The position numbers were made by a program, and so were the translations under genes. From contig NZ_WVZN01000005.1 of the NCBI RefSeq assembly GCF_011772445.1, positions 124,232 through 188,231 of the forward strand: a DNA stretch of 64,000 bases, given 5' to 3'. Below, one piece after another: positions 44,716-56,636 of the stretch. Source of the DNA: Hydrogenophaga sp. (GTDB taxonomy: Bacteria; Pseudomonadota; Gammaproteobacteria; Burkholderiales; Burkholderiaceae_C). How positions within the stretch are numbered: the stretch's first letter is position 1; each line of letters opens with the position of its first letter. The notes beneath the pieces are model-generated. The model was not told the DNA's origin. It was given only the letters and a program-made list of their open reading frames with translations, and ran no database searches.

Positions 44716-45636
44716 TCAATCACGCTTCCAGCGAGCGATGCCAAACCCTCGGGCGCCGAACGCGTTGCCGTTGACCAGCATCCAGCGTTGCCCGCCGAGC
44801 TCAAACACTGCGGGATAGCAGAGCATTTCGTTTCCGAAGTCGGGCAAGTCCCTGACGCCACTCGCGGCATCGTTGCGGTGCCAGTGCAGGCCGTCTGCGG
44901 ATTCTGCGTAACCGATTCGGTAGCGGCCGATGCTGCTGTGAACGAAGGAGAACCACATGCCTAGGACGCCCTTGCGAACTTCCAATACAGAAGACCGAGC
45001 CGTATTCGTTTCGCCCTCTCGCAGGTCTATCGCAACATGCCCTTTTCGTTCCCAATCGAGCGCGCTAGATCCTTCTGCTGATTTGATGTGGTAGCGTGAC
45101 TGCAGTCGGCCGTCACCATCTCGGAACCACCCGATGCCCGAGACGTAGGTCATCAACCAGTGCCCGTTGAATCGAACTATGTTGGGCGAGGTCACCATGC
45201 AAGGATCGCAACTGCTGCGGCTCAGCAATGGCGCTTCACTAAGTCGATGGAATGCCTCGCCATCCGGGCTACTCGCGACGCCGATGGAAGCGTAGAACAT
45301 CGGCGATTCGAATGCCTTGTTCCAGCCGATGAAATACATCAACCACCGGTCGCCATCACGGACGACGCAAGAAGGGAAGACGCCGTGTTCGTCGAAGTAC
45401 CCCAAAGGGCCCGGAGACATGACTGGGTGCTCGCCTACGCGAGCGAGGGTCACGGTGTCGTCCTCGAGTTGAAGGTCGACGAATCCTATGCTCGAGTACT
45501 GGCGCTCGTCACGAGAGGCGAAGAACACACGCACCGTCCTGTCGTCGACCACCATTGGCGTCGGCAACTGTGCGTGGCTATACATCCAGGGTTGACCAAA
45601 CGAGTCAAGAGCCAGGAAGCGTTTGAACTCCCACAT
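44716..45636 (-). CDS. GH43/GH32-like five-bladed beta-propeller protein
   Basis: 306-aa protein with repeated beta-propeller blades of the glycosylase/levanase superfamily (for example GVFPSCVVRDGDRWLMYFIGW, SPNIVRFNGHWLMTYVSG, NEMLCYPAVFELGGQRWML). There is no signal peptide or membrane segment, so it should be cytoplasmic, which is odd for a glycan hydrolase. It may act on a nucleotide- or lipid-linked intermediate, or be a non-catalytic relative. Acidic residues at blade starts are not all in canonical GH43 positions. It lies between a methyltransferase and a glycosyltransferase in a lower-GC stretch. Confidence 0.65.
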   Translation of the reverse strand: MWEFKRFLALDSFGQPWMYSHAQLPTPMVVDDRTVRVFFASRDERQYSSIGFVDLQLEDDTVTLARVGEHPVMSPGPLGYFDEHGVFPSCVVRDGDRWLMYFIGWNKAFESPMFYASIGVASSPDGEAFHRLSEAPLLSRSSCDPCMVTSPNIVRFNGHWLMTYVSGIGWFRDGDGRLQSRYHIKSAEGSSALDWERKGHVAIDLREGETNTARSSVLEVRKGVLGMWFSFVHSSIGRYRIGYAESADGLHWHRNDAASGVRDLPDFGNEMLCYPAVFELGGQRWMLVNGNAFGARGFGIARWKRD

Positions 45637-45640
45637 GGCG

Positions 45641-46267
45641 CTAGATCCTTACGACTATCGTCCACTCATACAGCGGGTAGTCGTGCAGCAACGACACCTT
45701 TCGCGAGTAATTGCGCTTGCAGTGGTCGAACCAGAACAAAGGGTCACCATAGAACAGGTGAGGCTCTTGCCAGTCAACATAGGTCGACAACAGATTGAAC
45801 GCGAAACCCTTGCGCGACTGACGATGCATTTCATCGAGCTTGGCCAGGATGAACCGTTTCCACTCTTCCTCGCTGGCTTCAAAGCGCACGTTGAACGTGC
45901 CCGAAACGAACGTGTAGTCGGCCTCGGTCTCGACGGTGGCACTCTGGCGCAAGTCCAGTTCGCCTTGGAACCCGGCGAGTCGTGCCCGCGCGGTGTCCAG
46001 CATCTTCTCGCTGAGGTCGTAGCCGTGATAGGCGCTGACCCTCATGCCGCGCTCCAGCAGGTGGTCGAGGTGCGCGCCGTAGCCGCAGCCATAGTCATTC
46101 ACGCTGAATGGCGCGGCGTCTGCCTCGACGACCGAGGTCAGTTTTTCGAAGCGCAGGCGCTGGGACTCGGGCGTGTTCCAGCCCACTGCCGTGGACACCG
46201 GGCCATTGCGCTCCAGGTTGTCGCTGTAGAGCGCACTGATGCGCGAGAGGGGTTTGGAAAGGTCCAC
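45641..46267 (-). CDS. Class I SAM-dependent methyltransferase, GTG start
   Basis: 208-aa methyltransferase fold protein with a divergent motif I (NDYGCGYGAHLDHLL) and TFVSGTFNVRFEASEEEW after it. The start is GTG, placed directly against the stop of the acetyltransferase gene upstream (TGA then GTG, no gap). It could methylate a sugar or an acyl group on the glycan. Second methyltransferase of the cluster and not closely similar to the first. Confidence 0.78.
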   Translation of the reverse strand: MDLSKPLSRISALYSDNLERNGPVSTAVGWNTPESQRLRFEKLTSVVEADAAPFSVNDYGCGYGAHLDHLLERGMRVSAYHGYDLSEKMLDTARARLAGFQGELDLRQSATVETEADYTFVSGTFNVRFEASEEEWKRFILAKLDEMHRQSRKGFAFNLLSTYVDWQEPHLFYGDPLFWFDHCKRNYSRKVSLLHDYPLYEWTIVVRI

Positions 46268-46927
46268 TCAGAACTCCAGTTGGTCGCTGGTTTTGGGAAA
46301 GGCCTTGGTTGCACTGGGCACGAATACCTCGCGTTCGCGCGTATCGCGCGCGACGACGGCGCCGGCACCGATCAGGTTCTCGGGGCCGATGCTCAGGCTG
46401 TCATGCAGTGTCGAGTTGACACCCAGAAAACAGTTGTCGCCGATCCTGCAGGAGCCCGACACCACGACGTGTGACGAGATGAAGCAGTGATTGCCGATGC
46501 TCGAGTGGTGCCCGATGTGGTTGCCGCTCCAGAGGATCGTGTTGTTGCCGATGTGCACATGAGGCTGGATCACGTTGTTCTCGAAGATGAACACGTTCTC
46601 GCCAAATCGGTTGCTGCTCCAGGTCTTGACGTTGGGCGCGATGAACGACGCGAAGGAATAACCGCGGCCCTTCAGTTCCTCGTAGGTGGATTGCCGGAAC
46701 TTGTTCATCTTGCGGTAGCCGATGGCAACGAAGACATCGACCTCACCCGGTGGGTGGTGCCGCTCGAGGTCCTCGATCGTCACGATGGGCAAGCCGCAGT
46801 ACTCGTCGCGGTCCTTGTACTGCGCATGGCATGCGAAGGCGCGCACGCGGTAGTCGGTGTATTCGTGAAAATAGTCGCGCACCACTTCCGCGAACAAAGC
46901 GGTGCCCACGACGACCATGTCTTTCAT
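46268..46927 (-). CDS. Hexapeptide-repeat acetyltransferase (NeuD/WbbJ-like)
   Basis: 219-aa protein: an N-terminal Rossmann-like domain (MVVVGTALFAEVVRDYF, residues 4-20) and a C-terminal left-handed beta-helix with unusually Asn/His-rich turns (FIFENNVIQPHVHIGNNTIL, GNHIGHHSSIGNHCFISSH). The His-rich coil contains the candidate catalytic His. Probably transfers an acyl group from CoA to an amino or hydroxyl group of a nucleotide sugar. The ATG overlaps the FemAB-like gene's stop. Confidence 0.8.
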   Translation of the reverse strand: MKDMVVVGTALFAEVVRDYFHEYTDYRVRAFACHAQYKDRDEYCGLPIVTIEDLERHHPPGEVDVFVAIGYRKMNKFRQSTYEELKGRGYSFASFIAPNVKTWSSNRFGENVFIFENNVIQPHVHIGNNTILWSGNHIGHHSSIGNHCFISSHVVVSGSCRIGDNCFLGVNSTLHDSLSIGPENLIGAGAVVARDTREREVFVPSATKAFPKTSDQLEF

Positions 46928-47991
46928 TTGGTCTCCTGGTTCGCCGTGGCACAAGCCAGGGCAGAAAACGGCAAAACATAAAAGCCGGGGTACTCGCGCA
47001 GCAGGGTGTCGCGCGTGGTGGCCAGCAGATCTGCCGAACGCAGCCGGGTGAAGTAGTGGTAGCGGATGTCCCGGGTACCCCACTTCTTCTTGAAGGCGTA
47101 CACACCATCCTGCGTCAGCCAGGTGCCGCCCCAGTTCCACTGGCGATAGCCGCACGCCATGGCGTCGACCATGGCGTCGTGGATGAGCAGTGGCAGGGCT
47201 TGAGAGGAACGGTGCTTCTCGACCACGCAGGGCGTGAAGTACTCCACTGTCTGGTTGCCGTAGAGGAGCAGGAGGGCCGCGACGCGCTCGCCGTCCTGTT
47301 CAGCCAGATAGATCGTCCATGCGTCACGGGGCAGGCTCGTGGCGAGCCGCTGAAAGAAGTCGAGCCGCTTTGGCAGACCATTGATCGAGCGGATGTTCTG
47401 GTCGTGGGTGGCGTGCAGGAACGCAATCGCGTCATCCGACTGCGATCGCGAGACCTTCAGACCGCTGCGCTGGGCCTTGCGAATGTTGCGCGGGCGCGGG
47501 TCGTCGAACAGGGCCATGAGGCTCACCGCCTGCCGGTCTTGTGGGAAGACGGTGAACTGCCCAATGCGCTCGTCGCGCAGGTCATGCGGCAGATTCGCTT
47601 CGTACAGCGTGTGGTCCTCGACGAGCGGGTTGGTGATCAAGGTTGACGCCACGGCGCCAATCCGCTCGCCGAAGGCATCAAAAGCGCGTACCACGGCAAG
47701 CCAGGCCTGCTGATCGCCATCGGGCACGATGGCGCCACCGTTGCTGCCGTAGAAGGCCAGTGAGTTGATCACCGGACCGAGCGCGCCCCGCTTGACCAGC
47801 AAAGGCAACGCCGCACGCAGACCGGATGCGTCCTGGGCAGTCAGCCAGTGGGGGTGCGACTGCGTTTCGGCGGCGACCAGGCCGATGTAGGCCGGGCTGG
47901 CATAGATCAGCGTGCGTGGATCGCTATAGACAAAGGCTTCGATGGCATCGTTGCCCGGGCCGTCGATGACGTGAGTGGTGAGGCCGCTCAT
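46924..47991 (-). CDS. FemAB-like/GNAT-type aminoacyl- or acyltransferase
   Basis: 355-aa protein with the double-GNAT look of the FemAB-related family found in polysaccharide loci: ALPLLVKRGALGPVINSLAFYGSNGG in the first half, IRKAQRSGLKVSRSQ in the hinge and a C-terminal half with SQALPLLIHDAMVDAMACGY, NWGGTWLTQDGVYAFKKKWG and a FYVLPF end. FemAB proteins add amino acids from aminoacyl-tRNA; the glycan-locus relatives may attach amino acids or acyl groups to sugars. Beside AsnB it fits decoration of an amino or carboxyl group. The start at 47991 overlaps the asnB stop. Confidence 0.75.
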   Translation of the reverse strand: MSGLTTHVIDGPGNDAIEAFVYSDPRTLIYASPAYIGLVAAETQSHPHWLTAQDASGLRAALPLLVKRGALGPVINSLAFYGSNGGAIVPDGDQQAWLAVVRAFDAFGERIGAVASTLITNPLVEDHTLYEANLPHDLRDERIGQFTVFPQDRQAVSLMALFDDPRPRNIRKAQRSGLKVSRSQSDDAIAFLHATHDQNIRSINGLPKRLDFFQRLATSLPRDAWTIYLAEQDGERVAALLLLYGNQTVEYFTPCVVEKHRSSQALPLLIHDAMVDAMACGYRQWNWGGTWLTQDGVYAFKKKWGTRDIRYHYFTRLRSADLLATTRDTLLREYPGFYVLPFSALACATANQETK

Positions 47992-49868
47992 GGCAGGGTC
48001 GTGGCAAGCCACTGTTCAACGTTGAGCAGCGACCAGATCAGCAGGCGGCGGTTCTGGCGCCCCTCGAGATGGTCGTTGACGAGAGATGTAACCGTCTCGC
48101 GGTCGAGCAGCTCGTACAGCGGAGAGTGCCTGTCCAGCAGCTTGCGGCGGACGAAGTCAATGCTTTCGCCCTTGAACCAACTGGCGTCAGGCGACGAAAA
48201 GCCTTGTTTCTCGGCCTGCGCGATGCTGGCGGGGATGTGCCGTGCCATCACGTCGCGCAGGATCTGCTTGCCGTCGCGGGTTTTCTCGAAGTACTTGACC
48301 GCCTTGCCGCCGGGCTCGTTCTCATTGATCCGTACCACCTCTGCCAGGTTGTTGAGCTTGAGGTTGACCGGGCACTGCATGGCGAACTCGACCAGGTCGT
48401 TGTCCATGAAGGGCACGCGGGCCTCCAGCCCGTGCGCCATGCTGAGCTTGTCCTCCACCACAAACAGGCCGTGCAGGAAGGTTTTGGCTTCGAAATAGAG
48501 CGAGTGGTTGATGTAGTCCTCGGGCCTGTCGAGCTCGTTGTCGTGCGTCAAGAAGACGTCGCGGAAGATGTCGCGCGTCCAGACGTGCTTCACGTCGCCC
48601 CAGATTGGCGCGAATACCTTGGAGAGAACCGTGTTGGGAATGAGCCGATGCCAGAACACGTAGTACTGGTCGATGTAGTGCTCGAAGTCCTGATTGACCA
48701 CGGCACGGTAGTAGCGCCAGGGGTAGCCACCGAAGAGCTCGTCACCCCCTCCGCCGGACAGCACGACCTTTACAAACTTGCTGGCGAGTTGCGCGGCGTA
48801 GTAGTTGGGATAGCTCTGGCCCACGCGGGGCTCTTCCAGGTGCCAGGCCAACCGGGGCAGGCAGCGTTCCATGTCGCCAGCCTTGAGCACCATCTCGTAG
48901 TGCTCGGTCTTGAAGCGCGCCGACATGGCCTCTGCCTTGACGCGCTCGTCGAACGCCAGTTCGATGCCCGAGGCCGAGCTCAGGTCGAAGCCGCAAGTGA
49001 ACGTCTTGAGGTTGGCGAAGGATTGGGCGGCGACCGCGGTGATTGAGCCGCTGTCCATGCCGCCCGACAGGTAGGCGCCAAGCTCGACGTCGCTCACGAG
49101 CTGCCGGTTGACGGCTTGGCGGAACAGGCGGTCGAGCTCTTCCAGGTACTCCTCGCGACTGGCGGGCTGGTCCGGTTCGCGGAAGCGGTAGTCCCAGTAG
49201 CGCGTGCGGACCAATGCCGCGTTGGGCTGACGCAGGTCCAGCGTGGCGTAGTGGCCTGCAGGCAGCAACTGCACATCCTGCAGCAAGGTGCGGTCGGTGA
49301 AGATGTTCTGGAACGTGAGGTATTCCAGCAGCGCAGCCTTGTCCAGTTGCCGCTGGAACGCGGGATGGGCCAGGATCGCCTTCTGTTCCGATGCGAACAG
49401 CAGCCGCCCGTTTTGCTGAGCCACGTATAAAGGCTTGATGCCGTAGCGGTCGCGGGCCAGCAGCAGGCGGTGCTCCTTGCGGTCCCACAAGGCCAGCGCG
49501 AACATCCCGTTGAGTCGCCCCAGGGCCTCGGTTCCCCAATATGCCAGGGCATGCAGCAGCACTTCGGTGTCGGATTGCGAGCGAAACCAGTAGCCAGCCG
49601 CCTGCAATTCGGCCCGCAACTCGCGGAAGTTGTAGATCTCGCCGTTATAGGTGATGACGTAGCGGTGGTCGGCGCTGATCATTGGCTGATGTCCACCAGG
49701 CGAGAGGTCGATGATGGCCAGGCGCCGGTGGCCGAAGCCCACCGGGCCTTCGATCCAATGCCCCTCGCCGTCAGGACCACGATGGGCGATGGCATCGGTC
49801 ATCCGCTGCAGGATGACCGGCGACACCGCGTCGCCCGAAAGATCGATCAGTCCAGCGATGCCGCACAT
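47988..49868 (-). CDS. asnB: Asparagine synthase-like glutamine amidotransferase
   Basis: 626-aa enzyme with the Ntn-type glutaminase domain (Cys2 nucleophile in MCGIAGL; AHRGPDGEG; YNGEIYNF) and the ATP-pyrophosphatase synthetase domain (LSGGMDSGSI, then LSGGGGDELFGGYPW). All catalytic elements appear intact. In polysaccharide clusters such AsnB homologues (WbpS-like) amidate the carboxyl group of uronic acid residues rather than making free asparagine. The cluster's own UDP-diacetamido-uronic acid genes supply a fitting substrate. ATG and upstream stop share one base (TGATG). Confidence 0.9.
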   Translation of the reverse strand: MCGIAGLIDLSGDAVSPVILQRMTDAIAHRGPDGEGHWIEGPVGFGHRRLAIIDLSPGGHQPMISADHRYVITYNGEIYNFRELRAELQAAGYWFRSQSDTEVLLHALAYWGTEALGRLNGMFALALWDRKEHRLLLARDRYGIKPLYVAQQNGRLLFASEQKAILAHPAFQRQLDKAALLEYLTFQNIFTDRTLLQDVQLLPAGHYATLDLRQPNAALVRTRYWDYRFREPDQPASREEYLEELDRLFRQAVNRQLVSDVELGAYLSGGMDSGSITAVAAQSFANLKTFTCGFDLSSASGIELAFDERVKAEAMSARFKTEHYEMVLKAGDMERCLPRLAWHLEEPRVGQSYPNYYAAQLASKFVKVVLSGGGGDELFGGYPWRYYRAVVNQDFEHYIDQYYVFWHRLIPNTVLSKVFAPIWGDVKHVWTRDIFRDVFLTHDNELDRPEDYINHSLYFEAKTFLHGLFVVEDKLSMAHGLEARVPFMDNDLVEFAMQCPVNLKLNNLAEVVRINENEPGGKAVKYFEKTRDGKQILRDVMARHIPASIAQAEKQGFSSPDASWFKGESIDFVRRKLLDRHSPLYELLDRETVTSLVNDHLEGRQNRRLLIWSLLNVEQWLATTLP

Positions 49869-51055
49869 CAGGGGTTCGAGGCCAGAACCTGGTCGATCAC
49901 ATAGGCCTGTTCGGCCTCGCTCATGCCATGGAACAGCGGCAGCGAGATGCTGCAGTCGTTGGCGGCCCACGCATTGGGGAAGTCGGCCGACGACAACTGG
50001 TACTTCTCGCGATAGAACTGCAGCATGTGCACCGCATGCGTGGCTGGACGCGTGGAGATGCCGGCTTTCAACAGGTGGTCCATCCATTCATTTCGGCGTG
50101 CATTGACTCGGGGAATGGATTCGCGAGTGACCGGTTCGGGCTGGAACAGGCACGGGTAGCTCTGGTATCCGTGGGTCATTCTGTCGAGGTGGGCGGGCGT
50201 GCGCAGCCAGGACAGGCCCGAGAACGCCTCGTCGTAGACGCGCGCCAGGCGTTGGCGCTCGGCCACGATGGCCGCCGCACGGTCCATCTGAGCCGCGCCC
50301 AGGGCCGCCTGAATGTCGGTCATGCGCTGGTTGTAGCCGGCGTCTGGGTGGTCGGCTAGCAAGTAAGGGCGCGGGCCCAGGTGGCGCTGGAGGTCGCTCA
50401 TGGCGGCTCCGTGGTCGCGCAATCGGCGCAACTTGACGGCCAACTCGTCGTCGTCGGTGGTGACCATGCCTCCTTCGCCGGTGGTGATGGCCTTGCGGGG
50501 GTGGAAGCTGAAAGACGCGGCCTGGCCAAAGGTGCCCACGTGGCGATCGCCGATGCGGCTGCCGAAGCCGCAGGCGGCGTCTTCCAGCACCCACAGCTTG
50601 TGCGCGCGTGCCAGGCGGTTCACTCCGTCCATGTCTGCCGGCAGGCCGAACAGGTGCACCGGCAGGATGGCGCGCGTGCGCGGTGTGATCTTGGCTTCGA
50701 GGTCGACCAGGTCCAGGTTGAAGGTGCTGAGGTCGATGTCGCAGAACACCACTTTGCCGCCAAGGTGCTCAACCACGTTGGCCGTGGCGATCCATGTGAA
50801 CGCCGGAACGATGGCTTCGTCGCCTGGGCCGAAACCCAGGGCCGCCAGCGCCAGGTGAAGGCCTGTGGTGCAGGAGGTGACGGCGATCGAATGCTTGGCG
50901 CCGGTAAAAGCGCTCCATTTCTCCTCGAACTCGCGCACCTTGGGACCTTGCACGAGCCAACCGCTGCGCAGTGGCCCGAGCACGCTCTGGATTTCTTCCT
51001 CGGTCAATTGGGTGCGCGCGATGGGCACCTGCATGGCAGCAGTGGTGGTGTTCAT
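49868..51055 (-). CDS. DegT/DnrJ/EryC1/StrS aminotransferase
   Basis: 395-aa PLP-dependent sugar aminotransferase. The PLP Lys is in SFHPRKAITTGEGGM, preceded by VLEDAACGFGS with the conserved Asp. Related enzymes make 4-amino sugars from 4-keto-6-deoxy sugars (e.g. Qui4N, bacillosamine) or 3-amino sugars. As the cluster already has a WlbC/WbpE-like enzyme for position 3, this one may form a 4-amino sugar from the RmlB or WbpM-type product, with a NeuD-like protein acetylating it. A GAGG ribosome-binding site supports the ATG at 51055. Confidence 0.88.
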   Translation of the reverse strand: MNTTTAAMQVPIARTQLTEEEIQSVLGPLRSGWLVQGPKVREFEEKWSAFTGAKHSIAVTSCTTGLHLALAALGFGPGDEAIVPAFTWIATANVVEHLGGKVVFCDIDLSTFNLDLVDLEAKITPRTRAILPVHLFGLPADMDGVNRLARAHKLWVLEDAACGFGSRIGDRHVGTFGQAASFSFHPRKAITTGEGGMVTTDDDELAVKLRRLRDHGAAMSDLQRHLGPRPYLLADHPDAGYNQRMTDIQAALGAAQMDRAAAIVAERQRLARVYDEAFSGLSWLRTPAHLDRMTHGYQSYPCLFQPEPVTRESIPRVNARRNEWMDHLLKAGISTRPATHAVHMLQFYREKYQLSSADFPNAWAANDCSISLPLFHGMSEAEQAYVIDQVLASNP

Positions 51056-51071
51056 GGTTTCCTCGTTGAGA

Positions 51072-52073
51072 TCAGGCGCTCAGCCCGACGGCGACACGGC
51101 GAGCCGCGACTTCGGCCTTGTGGGCGGCGCGCCACTCGATCAGCCGGCGCAGGCCTTCTTGCAACCCGATGCGGGCGGTGAACCCGATCTCACGCGTCGC
51201 CTTCACGGGCGAGCCGATGCGGTTGCGCACAAGCGTTGCCTGGCTGCGGGGCGCGTAGCGGATGGGTTGCTTGCACCCGGTCAATTCGATCAGCATCTCG
51301 GCCAGTTCCTTGAGAGAGGTGCGCTGGCCCGTGCCCACGTTGTAGAAGCTATCGACCGCATCGGCCTTCATGGCACACAGATTGGCCAGCCCGCAGTCCT
51401 CGACCGCTACGAAATCGAAGGCCTCGGAGCCGTCGCCCATGATGGTCGGACTTTCGCCCTTGTCGATAGCATCGAGCATCTTCATGATCACGGCGATGTA
51501 GGCGCCGTGATAGTCCTGGCGCGGGCCATAGACGTTCATGTAGCGCAGGCCCACGTAGTTCAGGCCATATCGATGGTGGAACGAGCGCATCATGGCCTCG
51601 CCCGCGATCTTGGTGGCGCCGTAGAAGTTCTGGTTGTTGAAGGGGTGGTCTTCGGTCATGGGCTCTTCGATGGCATCGCCGTAGACCGAGGCCGAAGACG
51701 ACCACACCAGACGCTTGATACCCTTGGCCACGCAGGCCTCCATCACGTTGAAGGTGCCTCGCACATTCACGTCGAAAGCCGTGCGCGGGTACTCGTGGCA
51801 CTGCAGCAGCCAAAGCGCTGCGAGGTGGAATACCCCATCAGCATTCTCGAACGCCGATTGCAGGATGTCGGTCTGCATGATGTCGCCGCCAGCTTCGTAG
51901 ATGCGAACGCGGGGATCCTTGAGGGCCTCGGCGAGGTTCTCCGCGCGGCCACGGACGAAGTTGTCGTAGATCACGACCTCTTTCACATCCTCGCGAAGCA
52001 AGTGGTCGACCGTGTGGGAGCCGATCAGGCCGGCGCCGCCGACCACTACGAATTTTTTGCCTTTGATGTCCAT
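51072..52073 (-). CDS. NAD-dependent epimerase/dehydratase (extended SDR)
   Basis: 333-aa extended SDR: FVVVGGAGLIGSHTVDHLL binds NAD, VWSSSASVYGD and YGATKIAGE form the active site, then RYMNVYGPRQDYHGAY. The SSASVYG/YGATK pattern is that of UDP-sugar 4-epimerases and decarboxylases. It could interconvert gluco/galacto forms of one of the UDP-amino sugars or make a pentose. Product unknown. It lies 17 bp after the WbpE-like gene and 16 bp before the DegT gene, the only such gaps in this part of the cluster. Confidence 0.85.
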   Translation of the reverse strand: MDIKGKKFVVVGGAGLIGSHTVDHLLREDVKEVVIYDNFVRGRAENLAEALKDPRVRIYEAGGDIMQTDILQSAFENADGVFHLAALWLLQCHEYPRTAFDVNVRGTFNVMEACVAKGIKRLVWSSSASVYGDAIEEPMTEDHPFNNQNFYGATKIAGEAMMRSFHHRYGLNYVGLRYMNVYGPRQDYHGAYIAVIMKMLDAIDKGESPTIMGDGSEAFDFVAVEDCGLANLCAMKADAVDSFYNVGTGQRTSLKELAEMLIELTGCKQPIRYAPRSQATLVRNRIGSPVKATREIGFTARIGLQEGLRRLIEWRAAHKAEVAARRVAVGLSA

Positions 52074-52090
52074 GGCTGGTTTCTTCGAGT

Positions 52091-53205
52091 TCAGGGTTGT
52101 GTAGATGCGCAGGCATCCTGAAGGGCTTCGATCACGCGGTCCTGCACCGATTCGCTCAGATCGGCGGACATGGGCAGGCTCATGACCCGTTCCGCCGCGA
52201 AATCGCTGACGGGCGTGGGATGGGGCGGGCAAAGCTCGGTATACGCGGGCTGACGGTTCAGCGGCATCGGATAGTGCACGGCCGTGGGCACGCCGCGTTG
52301 CTCCAGGTCGGTTTGCAGCGCCGCACGCTGTTCCACAAACACGGTGTATTGCGCCCACACGCAGGTGCGATCGATGGGGCGGTCGAGCAGCCGGATGGGT
52401 AGACCGCTGGCGCGCAGCACCTTCCCCCAGCGCTCGCCCAGGGCGATGCGCCGTTCGACCTCCCAATCGAATCGATCGAGTTTGGCCAAGACGATGGCGC
52501 ACTGCAGCGTGTCCATGCGGCCCCCCACGCCAATGCGGGTGTGCACGTACCGCCCGGATTGGCCATGCACGCGGATTTCACGCAGGGCCTGGGCCAGGCC
52601 GTCGTCGTTGGTGAAGAGGGCGCCTCCGTCTCCGTAGCAGCCCAGCGGTTTGCTGGGGAAGAAACTGGTGCAGCCGAGCGTAGACAGGTTGCCGCTCTGG
52701 CGGCCCTGGTAGGTCGCGCCGAAGCTTTGTGCGGCATCTTCGATCACGGGAATGCCGCCATGTCGCGCAGCCACCGTGTTGATGGCATCCATATCCGCGG
52801 TCTGCCCATAGAGGCTCACGGGCATGATGGCCTTGGTACGGCTGGTGATGCGGGCTTCGATCTGCGTCGCATCGATGTTGCAGGTGCCAGGCTCGATGTC
52901 CACGAACACCGGGGTGGCGCCCGCCAGCACGATCATCTCGGCCGTCGCGGCGAAGGTGAACGGGGTGGTGATGACTTCGTCGCCGCGTCCGATTCCCAGG
53001 GCCATCAGGCTCATCAGCAACGCTTCGGTGCCGCTGGAAACGGTGATGCAGTGTCGCGCGCCCGTGCGGGCGGCCAGCCGCTCCTCCAGTTCCCGCACTT
53101 CCGGTCCCATGATGTACTGGCCATGCTCCAGCACGGCATTGATGCGCGCCTGGATCTGCGGTTGCAGGGCGCGGTACTGGCTCTTGAGGTCGATGAAAGG
53201 AATGT

Positions 53206-53209
<4 letters not shown>
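52091..53209 (-). CDS. wbpE: UDP-3-keto-sugar aminotransferase (WbpE/WlbC-like, DegT family)
   Basis: 372-aa DegT-family PLP enzyme. The start [19 protein letters not shown] is the hallmark of the WbpE/WlbC group; the PLP lysine is in [16 protein letters not shown]. It aminates C3 of UDP-2-acetamido-3-keto-glucuronic acid made by the WlbA-type dehydrogenase. Encoded by overlapping genes with the acetyltransferase (ATGA) and WlbA-like oxidoreductase, it completes a WbpA-B-E-D type set. Confidence 0.9.
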
Positions 53210-56063
<2,854 letters not shown>

Positions 56064-56067
<4 letters not shown>

Positions 56068-56636
56068 GCAAATGGGGAGAAGGAATGTTGTGCCTGAGCC
56101 AGGCCGGGGGCTGCCGCATCCCTGGCCGACAGGGTCGGTGAGCCGTCCAGTGGCCAGCCAATGTCCAGGGCGGGATCGTCCCAGCGGATGCTGCGCTCGG
56201 CCGCGGGGGTGTAGTAGTCGGTGGTCTTGTAGAGGAAGTCCGCGCTCTCGCTGGTCACCAGGAAGCCATGCGCAAGACCCGGCGGAATCCAAAGCTGGCG
56301 CCGATTGTCTTCGCTCAGCTCGACGCCCACCCATTGGCCATAGGTCGGCGATGCGGTGCGGACATCGACGGCCACATCGAACACGCTGCCGCTTGTGACG
56401 CGCACCAGCTTGCCCTGGGCATGTGGCGGTAGCTGGAGGTGCAAGCCGCGCAGCACACCTCTGGCGCTTCGGCTGTGGTTGTCCTGCACGAAATGCACGT
56501 CCAGCCCAGTGGCCTCGTTGAAGAGGCGCTGGTTGAAGCTCTCGTAGAAGAAGCCGCGGGCGTCGCCGAACACCTGGGGCTCGAGAACGAGCACACCAGC
56601 AATGTCGGTGGGAATGACCTTGAGCTGGCCGCTCAT
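56064..56636 (-). CDS. rfbC: dTDP-4-dehydrorhamnose 3,5-epimerase
   Basis: 190-aa cupin epimerase, third enzyme of dTDP-L-rhamnose synthesis. [21 protein letters not shown] at the start, the catalytic His in [16 protein letters not shown] and the Tyr/Asp region [23 protein letters not shown] are typical of RmlC. The ATG at 56636 overlaps the rfbA stop as ATGA, and its own stop overlaps the dehydrogenase start in the same way. Confidence 0.95.
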
